Shown: positions 1 to 11,500, numbered from the stretch's first letter. The stretch is 64,000 nt of DNA from Caulobacter sp. 602-1 (GCF_003931565.1 NZ_RRYI01000002.1:620001-684000), one strand, 5' to 3'. Notes: generated by a model not told the origin, from the sequence alone. Made by a program: numbers and translations.

Positions 1-58
1 TGACTCGCGCGCCGCTTTCGCGCGCGCCCGTCCGCCGCCCATCGGTTTCAGGAAGACA

Positions 59-2077
59 ATGGCTGACGTCGATACGCTGAACCTGCTCAGCACGCTGACC
101 GCCGAGGACTGTTCGCTCGGCGACCTCATCACCCTTGCCTCGCAACTTGGCGCGGAAGGCCAGCCAGCGCTCGCCGACCAGGCCTACAAGGTCTGGATCA
201 AGTTCAACGCCGAGCACCCGCAGTTGTCGGTGGCGTTGTTCAACCGCGCGGTCCTGCAGGCGGCTCTGGGCGACAACCCCGGCGCGGCGGCCTCGTTGGA
301 ACAGGCGATCAAGCTCAATCCCGACTTCCTTCCTGCCTATGTGAACCTGGGCGGCATCCAGGAGCGGGCCGGGCTGGGCGAGCTGGCCGTCGCCACTTGG
401 GAGGCGGGCGCCAACCGCCAGGTCGTCATTAGCGGCGTGGGCGCGGGCTACGCCTTCACCTGCCTCAAGCAGATCGCGCGGCTGCTGGGCGACATGCACC
501 AGTCGGCCCGCGCCGAGCTGGCCCTGCAGCGCGCCGCCGAACTGGATCCCTCGGCCATGGACGTGATCGGCCAGCTGGTCGCCACGCGCCTGTCCCTATG
601 CAAGTGGCCGGCCCTGCAGCCGACGGAGCGCGTCCCGCGCGAGACCTTGCTGGAAGGCGTCAATCCGCTGTCGGTGGCCGCCTATACCGACGACCCGTTG
701 CTGCTGCTGGCCGCGGGCAACCATTTCGTCGAGCGCGAGGCCAAGGTCACGCCCGAACAGATCCGTGTCGATCGCCGCGACGCTCCGATCGACATCAACG
801 GCCGGCGTCCGCGCATCGGCTACATCTCCTCCGACCTGCGTGATCACGCCGTCGGCTATCTGATGGCCGAGCTGTTCGAGGTTCACGACAAGTCGAAAGT
901 CGAGGTCTTCGCCTATTACTGCGGCCCGGAGTCCAGTGACGGCCTGAACACCCGCATCCGCGCGGCGGTGGAGCACTTCACCGACATCCGCCCGATGTCG
1001 GACGACGAGGCCGCCCAGCGCATCGCCGACGACGGCATCGACATCCTGATCGACGTCAACGGCCACACCCGCGACGCTCGCACCTCGGTCTTCGCCCGCC
1101 GTCCGGCCCCGATCATCGTCAACTGGCTGGGCTACCCTGGGACGATGGGCAGCGACTACCACCACTACATCATCGCCGACCCGTGGATCATTCCGCCGGA
1201 GATGGAGCTCTACTACTCGGAGGCCGTGCGCCGAATCCCCTGCTATCAGCCCAACGATCGCCGCCGGAAGGTGGAGGAGACGGTCCCGACCCGCGCCGAG
1301 GCCGGCCTGCCCGAGGACGCCTTCGTGTTCTGCTGCTTCAACGCCACGCAGAAGATCACGCCCCACGTCTTCGACCGTTGGATGGAGATCCTCAAGCGCA
1401 CGCCCGGCAGCGTCTTGTGGCTGCTGGACAGCAATCCCGAAACCAACGCCCGCCTGCGCGACGCGGCCGAGGTGCGGGGCGTGGATCGCACCCGTCTGGT
1501 CTTCGCCCAGAAGCTGCAGAACGCCTTCCATCTGGCTCGTTACCGCCTCGCCGACCTGTTCCTCGACACCACGCCCTACGGCGCCCATACGACGGCCTCG
1601 GACGCGCTGTGGATGGCCGTGCCGGTCCTGACCTGGTCGGGGCGCTGCTTCGCCTCGCGGGTCTGCGGCAGCCTGGTGCGCAGCGCTGGCCTGCCCGAGC
1701 TGGTCGTCGACAGCGCGCGGGCCTATGTCGAGAAGGCCGTCGAGATCGGCGTCGATCGCGCCAAGGCCCAGGCTCTGCGCGAGACGTTGGAGGCCAACCG
1801 CGACAGCTGCGTGTTGTTCGACATGGACCTGCTGGCCGGCAAGCTGGAAGACCTCTACCGCGAGATGATCGCCGAGTATCATGCGGGCCAGAGGCCGCGT
1901 CCGAACCTGACCAATCTCGACACCTACTTCCGCATCGGCCTGTCGCTGGACCGTGACGATCGCGAGATGCAGACCGAGCCCGATCTTCACACCATCTATC
2001 GCCACGAGCTGACGCGGCGCGACCGGGTCAAGGCCATCCCCGCCGATGGCCGGCTCTGGGAAGGCGGCGCTTCGTGA
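59..2077 (+). CDS. TPR-containing O-GlcNAc-transferase-like glycosyltransferase (GT41/SPINDLY family)
   Basis: A 672-residue cytosolic protein. Residues about 30-180 form helical TPR-like repeats (for example a segment ending ASLEQAIKLNPDFLPAYVNLG). The rest is a GT41 catalytic region: RIGYISSDLRDHAVGYL with the family His at 263, DVNGHTRDARTSVFARRPAP, WLGYPGTMGSDY, and the C-terminal nucleotide-sugar part FLDTTPYGAHTTASDALW. Family enzymes move GlcNAc or related sugars from UDP-sugar to Ser/Thr of cytosolic proteins; in Caulobacter a TPR-GT41 protein glycosylates flagellin. The ATG is preceded by AGGAAG at good spacing. The last codons overlap the GTG of the next gene (GTGA), so the two are translationally coupled. 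Substrate is unknown; there is no flagellin gene in this window. Family assignment is firm, target is not. Confidence 0.88.
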   Translation: MADVDTLNLLSTLTAEDCSLGDLITLASQLGAEGQPALADQAYKVWIKFNAEHPQLSVALFNRAVLQAALGDNPGAAASLEQAIKLNPDFLPAYVNLGGIQERAGLGELAVATWEAGANRQVVISGVGAGYAFTCLKQIARLLGDMHQSARAELALQRAAELDPSAMDVIGQLVATRLSLCKWPALQPTERVPRETLLEGVNPLSVAAYTDDPLLLLAAGNHFVEREAKVTPEQIRVDRRDAPIDINGRRPRIGYISSDLRDHAVGYLMAELFEVHDKSKVEVFAYYCGPESSDGLNTRIRAAVEHFTDIRPMSDDEAAQRIADDGIDILIDVNGHTRDARTSVFARRPAPIIVNWLGYPGTMGSDYHHYIIADPWIIPPEMELYYSEAVRRIPCYQPNDRRRKVEETVPTRAEAGLPEDAFVFCCFNATQKITPHVFDRWMEILKRTPGSVLWLLDSNPETNARLRDAAEVRGVDRTRLVFAQKLQNAFHLARYRLADLFLDTTPYGAHTTASDALWMAVPVLTWSGRCFASRVCGSLVRSAGLPELVVDSARAYVEKAVEIGVDRAKAQALRETLEANRDSCVLFDMDLLAGKLEDLYREMIAEYHAGQRPRPNLTNLDTYFRIGLSLDRDDREMQTEPDLHTIYRHELTRRDRVKAIPADGRLWEGGAS

Positions 2078-3915
2078 GCCAAGTTCCGCTTGGCGATCTG
2101 TTCGGGCGTCGCACGACGCGGCCCGCGCAGTTCGGCCAACTGGCGAGCTTGGGCGACCTGTCCGGGCTGGTGGCCCAGCTCCGGCGATGCAAGGCGGAGG
2201 ACCTGGACTTTCGAGTCCTGCTGGTCGGCGAGGGGCCGCCCGGTTGGCCGGAAGATTTGCGCGACGCCAAGCTAGGCGGGAAGGGCGCCGATTTCCCCGG
2301 CGACCTCTCCGATCCCGAGACCTATGGCCCCGTCCTGGTCCATGTCGCACGCGAGGGTCGCTTCGACTGTGTGCTGGCAACGCACGTGGTCCAGACCCTG
2401 GCCCGGCCGTCCGTGCTACTGGAGCGCCTGCCGCTGATCGCCGAGGCCGGCTGGATCACCACGCCGTCGCGCTATCTCGAGGCCCTCAAGCCCGAGGGGG
2501 CCTATCGCGGCTTCGCCCATCACCGCTGGGCCGCCGACCACCTGGACGGTGCCCTGGTGCTGGCGCCCAAGACCCCGCTGCTCGAGCACCTGACCTTTCC
2601 GGGCGAGGCGGTGTGGGCGCAGGCCCCGCAGCGTTTCGAGCTGCAGGTCGGCTGGCGCGGCGGCCTGAACTTCGCGGTCATGCTGGGCGAGGGGGCCTTG
2701 CCGGTCGGCGCTCAGGCCCTGGCCCTGCTCGGGCGCTTCTTCGAGGGCGTGCCGACCGAGCCCGCGCCCCCCGTCGCGCTACCGACCGAACCGGCGCTGG
2801 ATGTCGCCGCCGAGCTGACCAAGGCCATCGCCACCGCCCGCGATACGCAGTCGGGCCTGCATCCGCTAGGCCGGATGAAATTCTATCACGACGCTGTCAG
2901 CCTGATCCTCTGCGAGCCCCTGACCCGCGAGCGCCTCGAACTGTTCGAACTGCTGCTGGCCGAGGCCGCGGCCATGGGCATGGAGTCGCCGGGGCCGGAG
3001 TGGGGCGACTGGGTCAATCACTACCGCGCGGTGATGGAGGCCCTGACCGGCGCGGACCTGAACGGCCCGACCCCGCCAGCGCCGGACGACGGCCCCCAGA
3101 CCTTTCTGACTGGCGATGGCCGGACCCTTGATGGCGAGGGGCTGAAGGCCCACGCCGACGCCGTCGGGGCCGAGGTGGTGTTCTTCGCCGCTGGCGACCC
3201 CCGCTACGTCGAGCTGTATGGTCGCTGGCTGGCCCTGTCGGTGCTCAAGCACAGCGACACCCCGTTCCTGGTGGTGATCCATGTGATCGGCGGCGCCGGC
3301 AAGCTGGCCGAGGCCGCCGCGACGGTGCGGATCGATGACCCGCGGGTAGTGTTCGTCGGCGACGACTTCGACGCCTCGGCGGTGACCACGAAGTGCTTCG
3401 AGGCCCCGCCGAAGGGGCTGATCGAGATCCCGGTCGCCCACTACCAGTCGGTGCGTTTCCAGCGCCTGGGCGGATTGCTGGATCTGCTGCAACGACCGGT
3501 CTTCATCTCCGACATCGATCTGCTGCTCCAACGCGGCGTCGCCGACCTGCTGGAGCGGTGGGCCGACGCCGACCTGGTGCTGAACCTGAACGACAAGAAC
3601 TTCCAGGCCGGCTCGCGGATCACCGCCAACCTGCTGCTGGCACGTCCCACTTCGGAGACATCCATCCTGCTGCGCTGGCTGCGGGCCTATCTGGACGCGC
3701 GACTGTCACGTGAGACCGTCACTCGCTGGATCGACCAGGTCGCCTTGAACCTGGCCCGCCGTCACCTGGAGCTGCACGCCCCGAGCGCGAAGATCGGAAC
3801 CTTCGACACCCAGAGCGACATCAACAACGTGATGTTCAAGGAATATGTCGAGGGGCACCCGTTCCGGTTCCTGTCGCTCTACCACGGGTTCGATACGTCG
3901 ACCCTGGAGGAGTAG
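2074..3915 (+). CDS. Fusion of methyltransferase-like domain and GT-A-type glycosyltransferase domain
   Basis: A 613-residue protein starting at a GTG inside the stop codon of the upstream GT41 gene. The N-terminal ~200 residues resemble the C-terminal half of a class I SAM methyltransferase (FDCVLATHVVQTLARPSVLLERLPLIAEAG followed by TTPSRYLEAL), but I see no glycine-rich SAM-binding motif before it, so it may be catalytically dead or a recognition module. The C-terminal ~240 residues look like a GT-A nucleotide-sugar transferase: a Rossmann-like opening (VVFFAAGDPRYVELYGRWLALS), a DxD at D480-I-D482 (FISDIDLLL), then AGSRITANLLLARP and WIDQVALNLARR. Coupling to a GT41 enzyme suggests that it extends or modifies the sugar placed by its partner. 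This is inference from context; I do not recognise a named family. Confidence 0.6.
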   Translation: MSQVPLGDLFGRRTTRPAQFGQLASLGDLSGLVAQLRRCKAEDLDFRVLLVGEGPPGWPEDLRDAKLGGKGADFPGDLSDPETYGPVLVHVAREGRFDCVLATHVVQTLARPSVLLERLPLIAEAGWITTPSRYLEALKPEGAYRGFAHHRWAADHLDGALVLAPKTPLLEHLTFPGEAVWAQAPQRFELQVGWRGGLNFAVMLGEGALPVGAQALALLGRFFEGVPTEPAPPVALPTEPALDVAAELTKAIATARDTQSGLHPLGRMKFYHDAVSLILCEPLTRERLELFELLLAEAAAMGMESPGPEWGDWVNHYRAVMEALTGADLNGPTPPAPDDGPQTFLTGDGRTLDGEGLKAHADAVGAEVVFFAAGDPRYVELYGRWLALSVLKHSDTPFLVVIHVIGGAGKLAEAAATVRIDDPRVVFVGDDFDASAVTTKCFEAPPKGLIEIPVAHYQSVRFQRLGGLLDLLQRPVFISDIDLLLQRGVADLLERWADADLVLNLNDKNFQAGSRITANLLLARPTSETSILLRWLRAYLDARLSRETVTRWIDQVALNLARRHLELHAPSAKIGTFDTQSDINNVMFKEYVEGHPFRFLSLYHGFDTSTLEE

Positions 3916-3921
3916 GGCGGC

Positions 3922-4692
3922 CTAGAAGGTGGCCGTCGCCTTCATCACCACGGCCTCATCGACCTCCGCCCACAACGCAGCGCCGTCGTCAGTGAGATGT
4001 CCTTTCGCCGCGATGGTCTCACCAGCAAAGGCCGGCTTCAGCGCCCGGAACGAAAAACGCTTCAGCGGCCGGGCGGGCATGGCCTCGAGCAGCAGTAGGG
4101 CGATCAGCGGGCCGTGGACGACGAGGCCCGGATAGCCTTCGACCTCGGTCGTGTAGGGCAGGTCGTAGTGGATGCGGTGACTGTTCGAGGTCGCCGCCGA
4201 GAAGGCGAATAGCAACACCGGATCGGTAGGCGTTTCTCTGGACCACTCGGCGTTGGGTCGGGCTTCAGCGTCAGGCGCGCGCGGCGCGCGCGGCGCGGCG
4301 GTGTAGACGATCGTCTGGCGCTCGGTGACGCGGACCTCGCCGGCCTGGCTGAACGTCCGGTCGACCGTGACGAAGGTCAGGGGGCCGCTCGCGCCTGGCT
4401 TCTCCTCGATCTTGGCGACGGTCTCGACGAGCTCGGTTTCGAGGCCGGGGATGAGGGGACCCGCGAAGGTCATGTCCGCCGCCGCGAACATCCGCCGAGG
4501 CGCTTCGATCGCTGGCAGGAACAGACCGCGCCTCTGATGGCCGTCTGGGCCGAGATCGGCTCGGGGGATCGGTTCGGCCAGACATCCCCAGTGCCAGGCG
4601 GGCGGGACTTCATCGGGCGTCGGCCGGTCCAGCACCGCCGCCAGCCGGGCGAGGTCCGAGGCCGCCAGGACCGCCGTCCGCCGTCTTTGCAT
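3922..4692 (-). CDS. HTD2/FAS1-type acyl dehydratase (MaoC-like hotdog)
   Basis: About 256 residues. I start at ATG 4692 (MQRRRTAVLAASDLARL), whose A is shared with the TGA of the upstream acyl-CoA dehydrogenase (TGATG). An open frame continues upstream, but its translation is an arginine-rich shadow of the dehydrogenase. The N-terminal half carries the HTD2-like features PAWHWGCLAEP, RRMFAAADMTFAGPLIPG and TFVTVDRTF. The C-terminal half has SNSHRIHYDLPYTTEVEGYPGLVVHGPLIALLLLEAM, the MaoC hydratase motif with its Asp/His pair. Related enzymes hydrate or dehydrate acyl-CoAs such as mesaconyl-C4-CoA. With the dehydrogenase and thiolase upstream it completes three of the steps of a beta-oxidation-like pathway. 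The substrate cannot be told from sequence. Confidence 0.82.
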   Translation of the reverse strand: MQRRRTAVLAASDLARLAAVLDRPTPDEVPPAWHWGCLAEPIPRADLGPDGHQRRGLFLPAIEAPRRMFAAADMTFAGPLIPGLETELVETVAKIEEKPGASGPLTFVTVDRTFSQAGEVRVTERQTIVYTAAPRAPRAPDAEARPNAEWSRETPTDPVLLFAFSAATSNSHRIHYDLPYTTEVEGYPGLVVHGPLIALLLLEAMPARPLKRFSFRALKPAFAGETIAAKGHLTDDGAALWAEVDEAVVMKATATF

Positions 4693-5854
4693 CAGTACGA
4701 GCGCGGCAGGCCGAGCACGTGCTCGGCGACATAGGCCAGGATCAGGTTCGTCGAGATCGGCGCCACCTGGTAGAGGCGCGTCTCGCGGAACTTGCGCTCG
4801 ATGTCGTACTCCTCGGCGAAGCCGAAGCCGCCGTGGGTCTGCAGGCACATGTCGGCCGCCGCCCACGAGGCCTCAGAAGCCAGCATCTTGCCGATGTTCG
4901 CCTGCTCGCCGCAGGGCAGCCCGGCGTCGTAGCGGGCGGCCGCATCATAGATCGTCAGTCGCGCGGCGTGGGCCTGGGCGTAAGCGCGGGCGATCGGGAA
5001 CTGGACGCCCTGGTTCTGGCCGATCGGGCGGCCAAAGACCACGCGGCTGTTGGCGTAGTCGCGCGCCCGGCCGATCAGCCAGGCGGCGTCGCCCAGGCAC
5101 TCGGCGCCGATCAGGATCCGCTCGGCGTTCATGCCATCCAGGATGTAGCGGAAGCCCTTGCCTTCCTCACCGATCAGGCTGCCCTTGGGGATCACCAGAT
5201 TGTCGAAGAAGACCTCGGTCGTGGCGTGGTTCAGCATGGTGGCGATCGGGCTGATCGAGAGGCCTCGACCCTTGGCCTCGCGCATGTCGACCAGGAACAC
5301 CGACAGGCCATCCGCCTTGCGGGCGACTTGATCCTTGGGCGTGGTGCGCGCCAGCAGGATCATCAGGTCGGAGTGCTCGGCGCGGCTGGTCCAGACCTTC
5401 TGGCCGTTGACGACATACGCATCCCCCTCGCGACGTGCGAAGGTCGAGATCGAGGTGGTGTCGGTGCCGGCCGTCGGCTCGGTGACGCCGAAGGCCTGCA
5501 GGCGGATCGAGCCGTCGGCGATCCGGGGCAGCCAGGTCTCCTTCTGCGCCGTCGAGCCGTGCCTAAGGACCGTGCCCATGGTGTACATTTGGGCGTGCAC
5601 GGCGGCCGCGTTGCCGCCACCGGCGTGGACCTCCTCCAGGATCGCCGCCGCCGCTGTCAGGCCCAGGCCGCCGCCGCCATACTCCTCGGGGATCAGCACG
5701 CCCAGCAGTCCGGCCTGGGTCATGGCGGCCACGAACTCGGTCGGATAGGCCTTCTCGCGATCCAGGGCGCGCCAGTAGGGCGGCGGGAAGTCGCGGCAGA
5801 GGGCGCGCACCGTCTGGCGCAGGGCCTCGATCAACTCCGGATCCACCAGCGACA

Positions 5855-5855
<1 letters not shown>
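4692..5855 (-). CDS. Acyl-CoA dehydrogenase
   Basis: A 387-residue flavoprotein of usual family length. N-terminal helical domain with EEYGGGGLGLTAAAAILEE, middle beta domain with FGVTEPTAGTDTTSISTFA and VNGQKVWTSRAEHSDLMILLART, and C-terminal helical domain with VVFGRPIGQNQGVQFPIA, then MCLQTHGGFGFAEEYDIERKFRETRLYQVAPISTNLI, the FAD/CoA region near the C-terminus. Start is GTG 5855, overlapping the TAG stop of the upstream thiolase by one base; its own stop overlaps the start of the dehydratase. It should oxidise an acyl-CoA to the 2-enoyl-CoA with electrons passed to ETF. Middle gene of a three-gene coupled operon. Confidence 0.93.
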
Positions 5856-7054
<1,199 letters not shown>

Positions 7055-7077
7055 GCGAAGGCTCCCGGATCGTCGCG

Positions 7078-7095
7078 CTCAAACAAGTGTTAGAG
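7078..7095. promoter_or_regulatory. Imperfect 18-bp dyad upstream of the thiolase operon
   Basis: CTCAAACAAGTGTTAGAG matches its own reverse complement at 14 of 18 positions (pattern CTCnAACAnnTGTTnGAG). It sits just upstream of the first gene of the acyl-CoA operon, between it and the end of the efflux operon. The size and position fit an operator for a TetR-type acyl-CoA regulator. No such regulator is encoded in the window. Inference only. Confidence 0.45.
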
Positions 7096-7122
7096 TCGCG
7101 AGGCGCCAGCCTCAACAAGTTT

Positions 7123-8544
7123 TCAGCGCCAGCCGCCGCCCAGGGCCTGGACCAACGCCACCGCCGTTGTCTGACGCGCCACTGTCGTCTGCAACAGCGT
7201 CCGCCGCGCCGACAGGGCCGAGGCCTGGGCCGCGACGACGTCGGTATAGGCCACCTGACCGGCCTTATACTGGTTCAGCAGCATCTGCTCGGTCTGGTCG
7301 GCGGCCTGGGAGGCGGTCAGCAGCAGGGCGTATTGCCGTTCAAGGGCGCGGGTGGCGGCCAGCTGGTTCTCGACGTCCTCGAAGGCCTGGAGAGCCGTCT
7401 GGCGATAATCGGCGGCGGTGGCGTCATAGGCCGCGCGCGACTGCGCGACCCTGGCCCTACGGGCCCCGGCGTCGAACAGGGTCTGGGCGGCCGACAGGCC
7501 CAGCGACCAGGTGTTGGCCGAGGTCGTGAGCAGATCGCCCAGGACGCTGGAGGTCGAATTGCCGTTGGCCGACAGGCTGAAGGTCGGGAAGAAGGCCGCC
7601 CGGGCTACGCCGATGTCGGTATTGGCGGCGGCGACGCGGCGCTCGGCGGCCGCGACGTCGGGGCGACGCTCCAGCAGGGTCGACGGCACGCCGATCGGGA
7701 TCTCCGGCACGACCGGCTTCCAGTCGCTGACGGCGGCGATGCGGAAGCTGCTGGCGGGCTCGCCGACCAGCACGGCGATGGCGTTCTCGAAGGTCGCGCG
7801 ATCCTGGACCAGACCCTCCAGCGTCGACTGGGCGTTGGCCAGCTGGACCTGGGCCTGCAGTACGTCGGACTTGGGCGCGATGGCGGCGTTGTAGCGGTTG
7901 GTGGTGATCTGCAGGCTGCGCTGGTATCCCTCGACCGTGGCCCGGACCATGGCGATCTCGGCGTCGGCGCGGCGCAGGCCCAGATAGCTGGTCGCCAGCT
8001 CGCCTTGCGCGGAGAGCTGGGCGGCGGCGAGGTCGGCGGCGCTGGCTTCGGCGCTGAACTTGGCGCCGCTGATCCCGGCGCGGATGCGGCCCCAGACGTC
8101 GGGCTCCCAGCTGGCGCCGATGCCGACCTGATAGCGCTGAGTGTCGCCGGCGCGGGTGGCGCCGCCGACGGAGGTCGTGGTCTTGGTGCCGCCTCCGCCC
8201 GACCTGGTGGCCGAGCCCGATAAGTCGACGGTCGGGAACAGGCTGGCGCGCTGCTCGCGGACCAGGGCGCGGGCCTGGCGATAGGCCGCCTCGGCGCGGG
8301 CGATGGTCTGGTTGTCCACTTTCACGCGCTCGGCCAGGGCATTGAGCTGCGCATCGCCCAGCAGGGTCCACCAGTCGCCGCGATCCAGATGGTCGGACGG
8401 CGTGGCGGTTTTCCAGCCTTCCAGGGCCTTGAACTGAGCTGGCGGCGCAGACTTCAGCGCGGGCGTCTCGTAGGCCGGCGTCATCGAGCAGGCGCCGAGG
8501 GCGAGGAGCGAGGCGGCGCCGATCAGGCGCGAAAGGCGGATCAT
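7123..8544 (-). CDS. RND outer-membrane efflux lipoprotein, NodT/OprM family
   Basis: About 473 residues from ATG 8544 ([26 protein letters not shown]). The lipobox LGAC places the lipid-modified Cys near residue 19. The body has the two repeated OEP domains: LNALAERVKVDNQTIARAEAAYRQARALVREQRASLFPTVDL early and RRPDVAAAERRVAAANTDIGVARAAFFPTFSLSANGN later, then LFDAGARRARVAQSRAAYD. It forms the trimeric outer-membrane channel of the tripartite pump. Its ATG overlaps the TGA of the upstream RND permease gene (ATGA), making it the last gene of the pump operon. An open frame extends upstream but is a shadow of the permease. Confidence 0.93.
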   Translation of the reverse strand: MIRLSRLIGAASLLALGACSMTPAYETPALKSAPPAQFKALEGWKTATPSDHLDRGDWWTLLGDAQLNALAERVKVDNQTIARAEAAYRQARALVREQRASLFPTVDLSGSATRSGGGGTKTTTSVGGATRAGDTQRYQVGIGASWEPDVWGRIRAGISGAKFSAEASAADLAAAQLSAQGELATSYLGLRRADAEIAMVRATVEGYQRSLQITTNRYNAAIAPKSDVLQAQVQLANAQSTLEGLVQDRATFENAIAVLVGEPASSFRIAAVSDWKPVVPEIPIGVPSTLLERRPDVAAAERRVAAANTDIGVARAAFFPTFSLSANGNSTSSVLGDLLTTSANTWSLGLSAAQTLFDAGARRARVAQSRAAYDATAADYRQTALQAFEDVENQLAATRALERQYALLLTASQAADQTEQMLLNQYKAGQVAYTDVVAAQASALSARRTLLQTTVARQTTAVALVQALGGGWR

Positions 8545-11500
8545 CGAGCGGGCTCCGGCGCGGTCGGGTGGTGGGTCAGATGCCGCTCGTCCTTGCGCGT
8601 CTTCCCGCGCAGGCGGTCGAGATAGACATAGACCACGGGGGTGGTGATCAGGGTCAGCAGCTGGCTGGCGATCAGGCCGCCGATGATGGCCACGCCCAGC
8701 GGGCGGCGCAGCTCGGCGCCTTCGCCGAAGCCGATGGCCAGGGGCAGGGCGCCCAGGGCGGCGGCCAAGGTGGTCATCAGGATCGGGCGGAAGCGTAGCA
8801 GGCTGGCCTCGCGCACGGCTTCCTGGGCGGAGAGGCCCCGGCTGCGCTGGGCGTCCAGGGCGAAGTCGATGATCAGGATGGCGTTCTTCTTGACGATGCC
8901 CAGCAGCAGGAACACGCCGATCAGCGCGATGATCGAGAACTCCATCTTGAAGATTAGCAGGGCGACTACCGCCCCGACGCCGGCGGCGGGCAACGTGCTG
9001 AGCACCGTGATCGGATGGACGTAGCTCTCGTAGAGGATGCCCAGCACGATGTAGATCGCCACGATGGCGGCCAGGATCAGCAGCGGTTGCTGCTTCATCT
9101 GGTCGTTGGCCTGGCGGGCCTGACCCTGGAAGCTGCCGCGCACCGAGGTCGGCATGCCGATCTCGGCCTCGGCCTGGGCGACGGCGACCTGGGCGTCGCT
9201 GAGCGACTTGCCGTCCGCCAGGTTGAACGAGACCGTGGTGGCCAGCTCGCCGTTCTGGTGGTTGACCGAGGTCGGGGTCGCGTTCTGGGCGACGCTGGCG
9301 ATGGCGGACAGCGGCGTCATGGCGGTGGCCGAGGTGTTCAGGGCCGAGCCGGTCGACTGGTCGCGCAGGGCCGGATTGACGCTTGGACCGGTGGCCTTCG
9401 CCGTCCCGGACGGCCGCGTCGGCACGTGCACGTCGTTCAGCGCCTCGGGTCCCTGGGCGAACTTCTGCTGCCACTCCAGGATCACGGCGTACTGATTGAC
9501 GTCCTCGTAGATGGTCGCGACCTGACGCTGACCGAAGGCGTTGTAGAGCGCGTTGTCGACGGCCCGGGGGGTGATCCCCAGCCGCGACGCGCTGTCGCGG
9601 TCGATGGTTACCAGGGTCTCGACCCCGTTCTCCTGCTGGTCGGAATCGACGTCGGTCAGCACGTCGCTGCGCGCCTTCATCGCCTCGGCCAGCTTGGCGG
9701 CCCACTCCTTCAGAGCGGCGCTGTTGTCGCTGGTCAGGGTGTACTGGTAGGTCGAGTTGCTCTGCCGGCCGCCCATGCGCAGGTCCTGCACCGGGTTCAG
9801 GAACACGCTGATTCCGGTCACGCGCTGCAACTGCGGCCGGAGGCGGGCGATGACGGCCGAGCCCTTCTCCTTACGCTCGCCGATCGGCTTGAGGTTCACG
9901 AACATGAAGCCGCCGCCCGCGCGGCCGCCGCCGGTGAAGCCAACCACGGTGTCGACGGCGGGATCCTTGTGGATGATGCCGACCACCTGGCGCAGTTTCT
10001 TCTGCATGGCCTGGGACGAGACGGACTGGTCGGCGCGCATGCCGGCCATCAACTGGCCGCTGTCCTGCTGCGGGAAGAAGCCCTTGGGGACGGCGATATA
10101 GAGCCAGGCGGTCATGGCGATCACGGCCACCAGCAGGGCGATGACCAGCGGCTTGGCGTGCAGCGCCCAGTCCAGGCTGTGCTCGTAGGTCTTGTGGACG
10201 CGGTTGAACGCCGTCTCGAAGAAGCGGGACAGGCGGCCTTCCTTGTCCTTCTTCTCGGGGCGCAGCAGGTAGGCGCACATCATCGGCGTGGTGGTCAGGC
10301 TGATGACCAGCGAGATCAGCACCGCCGCCGAGAGGGTGACCGCGAACTCGCGGAACAGACGCCCGACCTGGCCGCCCATGAACAGCAGCGGGATGAAGAC
10401 GGCGACCAGCGAGATGCTGATCGACAGCACGGTGAACCCGACCTCGCGCGCGCCCAGCAGGGCCGCCGCGAAGCGGTCCATGCCCTTCTCGATGTGGCGG
10501 GCGGTGTTCTCCAGCACGACGATGGCGTCGTCGACCACGAACCCGGTGGCGACGGTGATCGCCATCAGGCTGAGATTGTTGAGGGAAAAGCCCAGCAGGT
10601 ACATGACCCCGAACGTTCCCAGCAGCGAGACGATGGTCGCCGCCGCGGGAATGAAGGTGGCGCGGGCGCTGCGCAGGAAGACGCTGACCACCACGATGAC
10701 CAGGATGATCGAGATCAGCAGGGTGACCTCGATCTCGTGCAGCGAGGCGCGGATCGAATTGGTGCGGTCGCTGGCGACGTCGACCGTGATGTCGGAGGGC
10801 AGCTGGGCGCGAAGCTCTGGCAGGACGGCGCGGACGCTGTCGACCGTCTCGATGATGTTGGCGCCCGGCTGGGCGGTGATCAGGACGATGATCGACGGCT
10901 TGCCATTGAACAGGCCGAGCGTCCGGGTGTCGGCGACGCTGTCGGTGACTTGCGCGACGTCCGACAGGCGGATCGGCGCGCCGTTACGCCAGGCCACCAC
11001 GAGGCCGGCATAGTCGGCCGCCTTGCGGCCCGCGCCGGTCGTATAGATCTGGTAGCGCTGACCGTTGCCCTCCAGCGCGCCCTTGGGACGGTTGGCGTTG
11101 GCCGACTGGATCGCCGCACGGACGTCCTCCATGGCGACGCCGTACTGGTTCAGCAGGAACGGGTTGGCCGAGATGCGGACAGCCGGCAGTGAACCGCCGC
11201 CGATCTCGACGTCGCCGACGCCGCTGACCTGGGCCAGGCGCTGGGCCACGACGTTGGAGACCGCGTCATAGATCTGGCCGGGCGTCTTTGAGTCCGAGGT
11301 CAGGGCCAGGATGATCACCGGCGAGTCGGACGGATTGGCCTTGCGATAGGTCGGGTTGCTGCGCAGCGTCGCGGGCAAGTCGGCGCGGGCGGCGTTGATC
11401 GCGGCCTGCACCTCGCGCGCTGCGCCGTCGATCTGGCGGTTGAGGTCGAACTGCAGGGTGATCCGCGTCGAGCCCGTCGAGCTCTGCGAGGTCATCTCGT

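Noticed and set aside
596..2380. 594-aa open frame antisense to the GT41 gene
   Set aside because: Runs across the boundary of two coupled genes with shadow-type composition.
8545..9705. Upstream extension of the NodT lipoprotein frame
   Set aside because: Arg/Pro/Gly-rich translation, a shadow of mdtC; the lipobox-bearing ATG 8544 with ATGA overlap is the real start.
9015..11192. 725-aa open frame antisense to the RND permease
   Set aside because: Asp/Gln/His-rich shadow sequence without family motifs, opposite an unmistakable RND gene.
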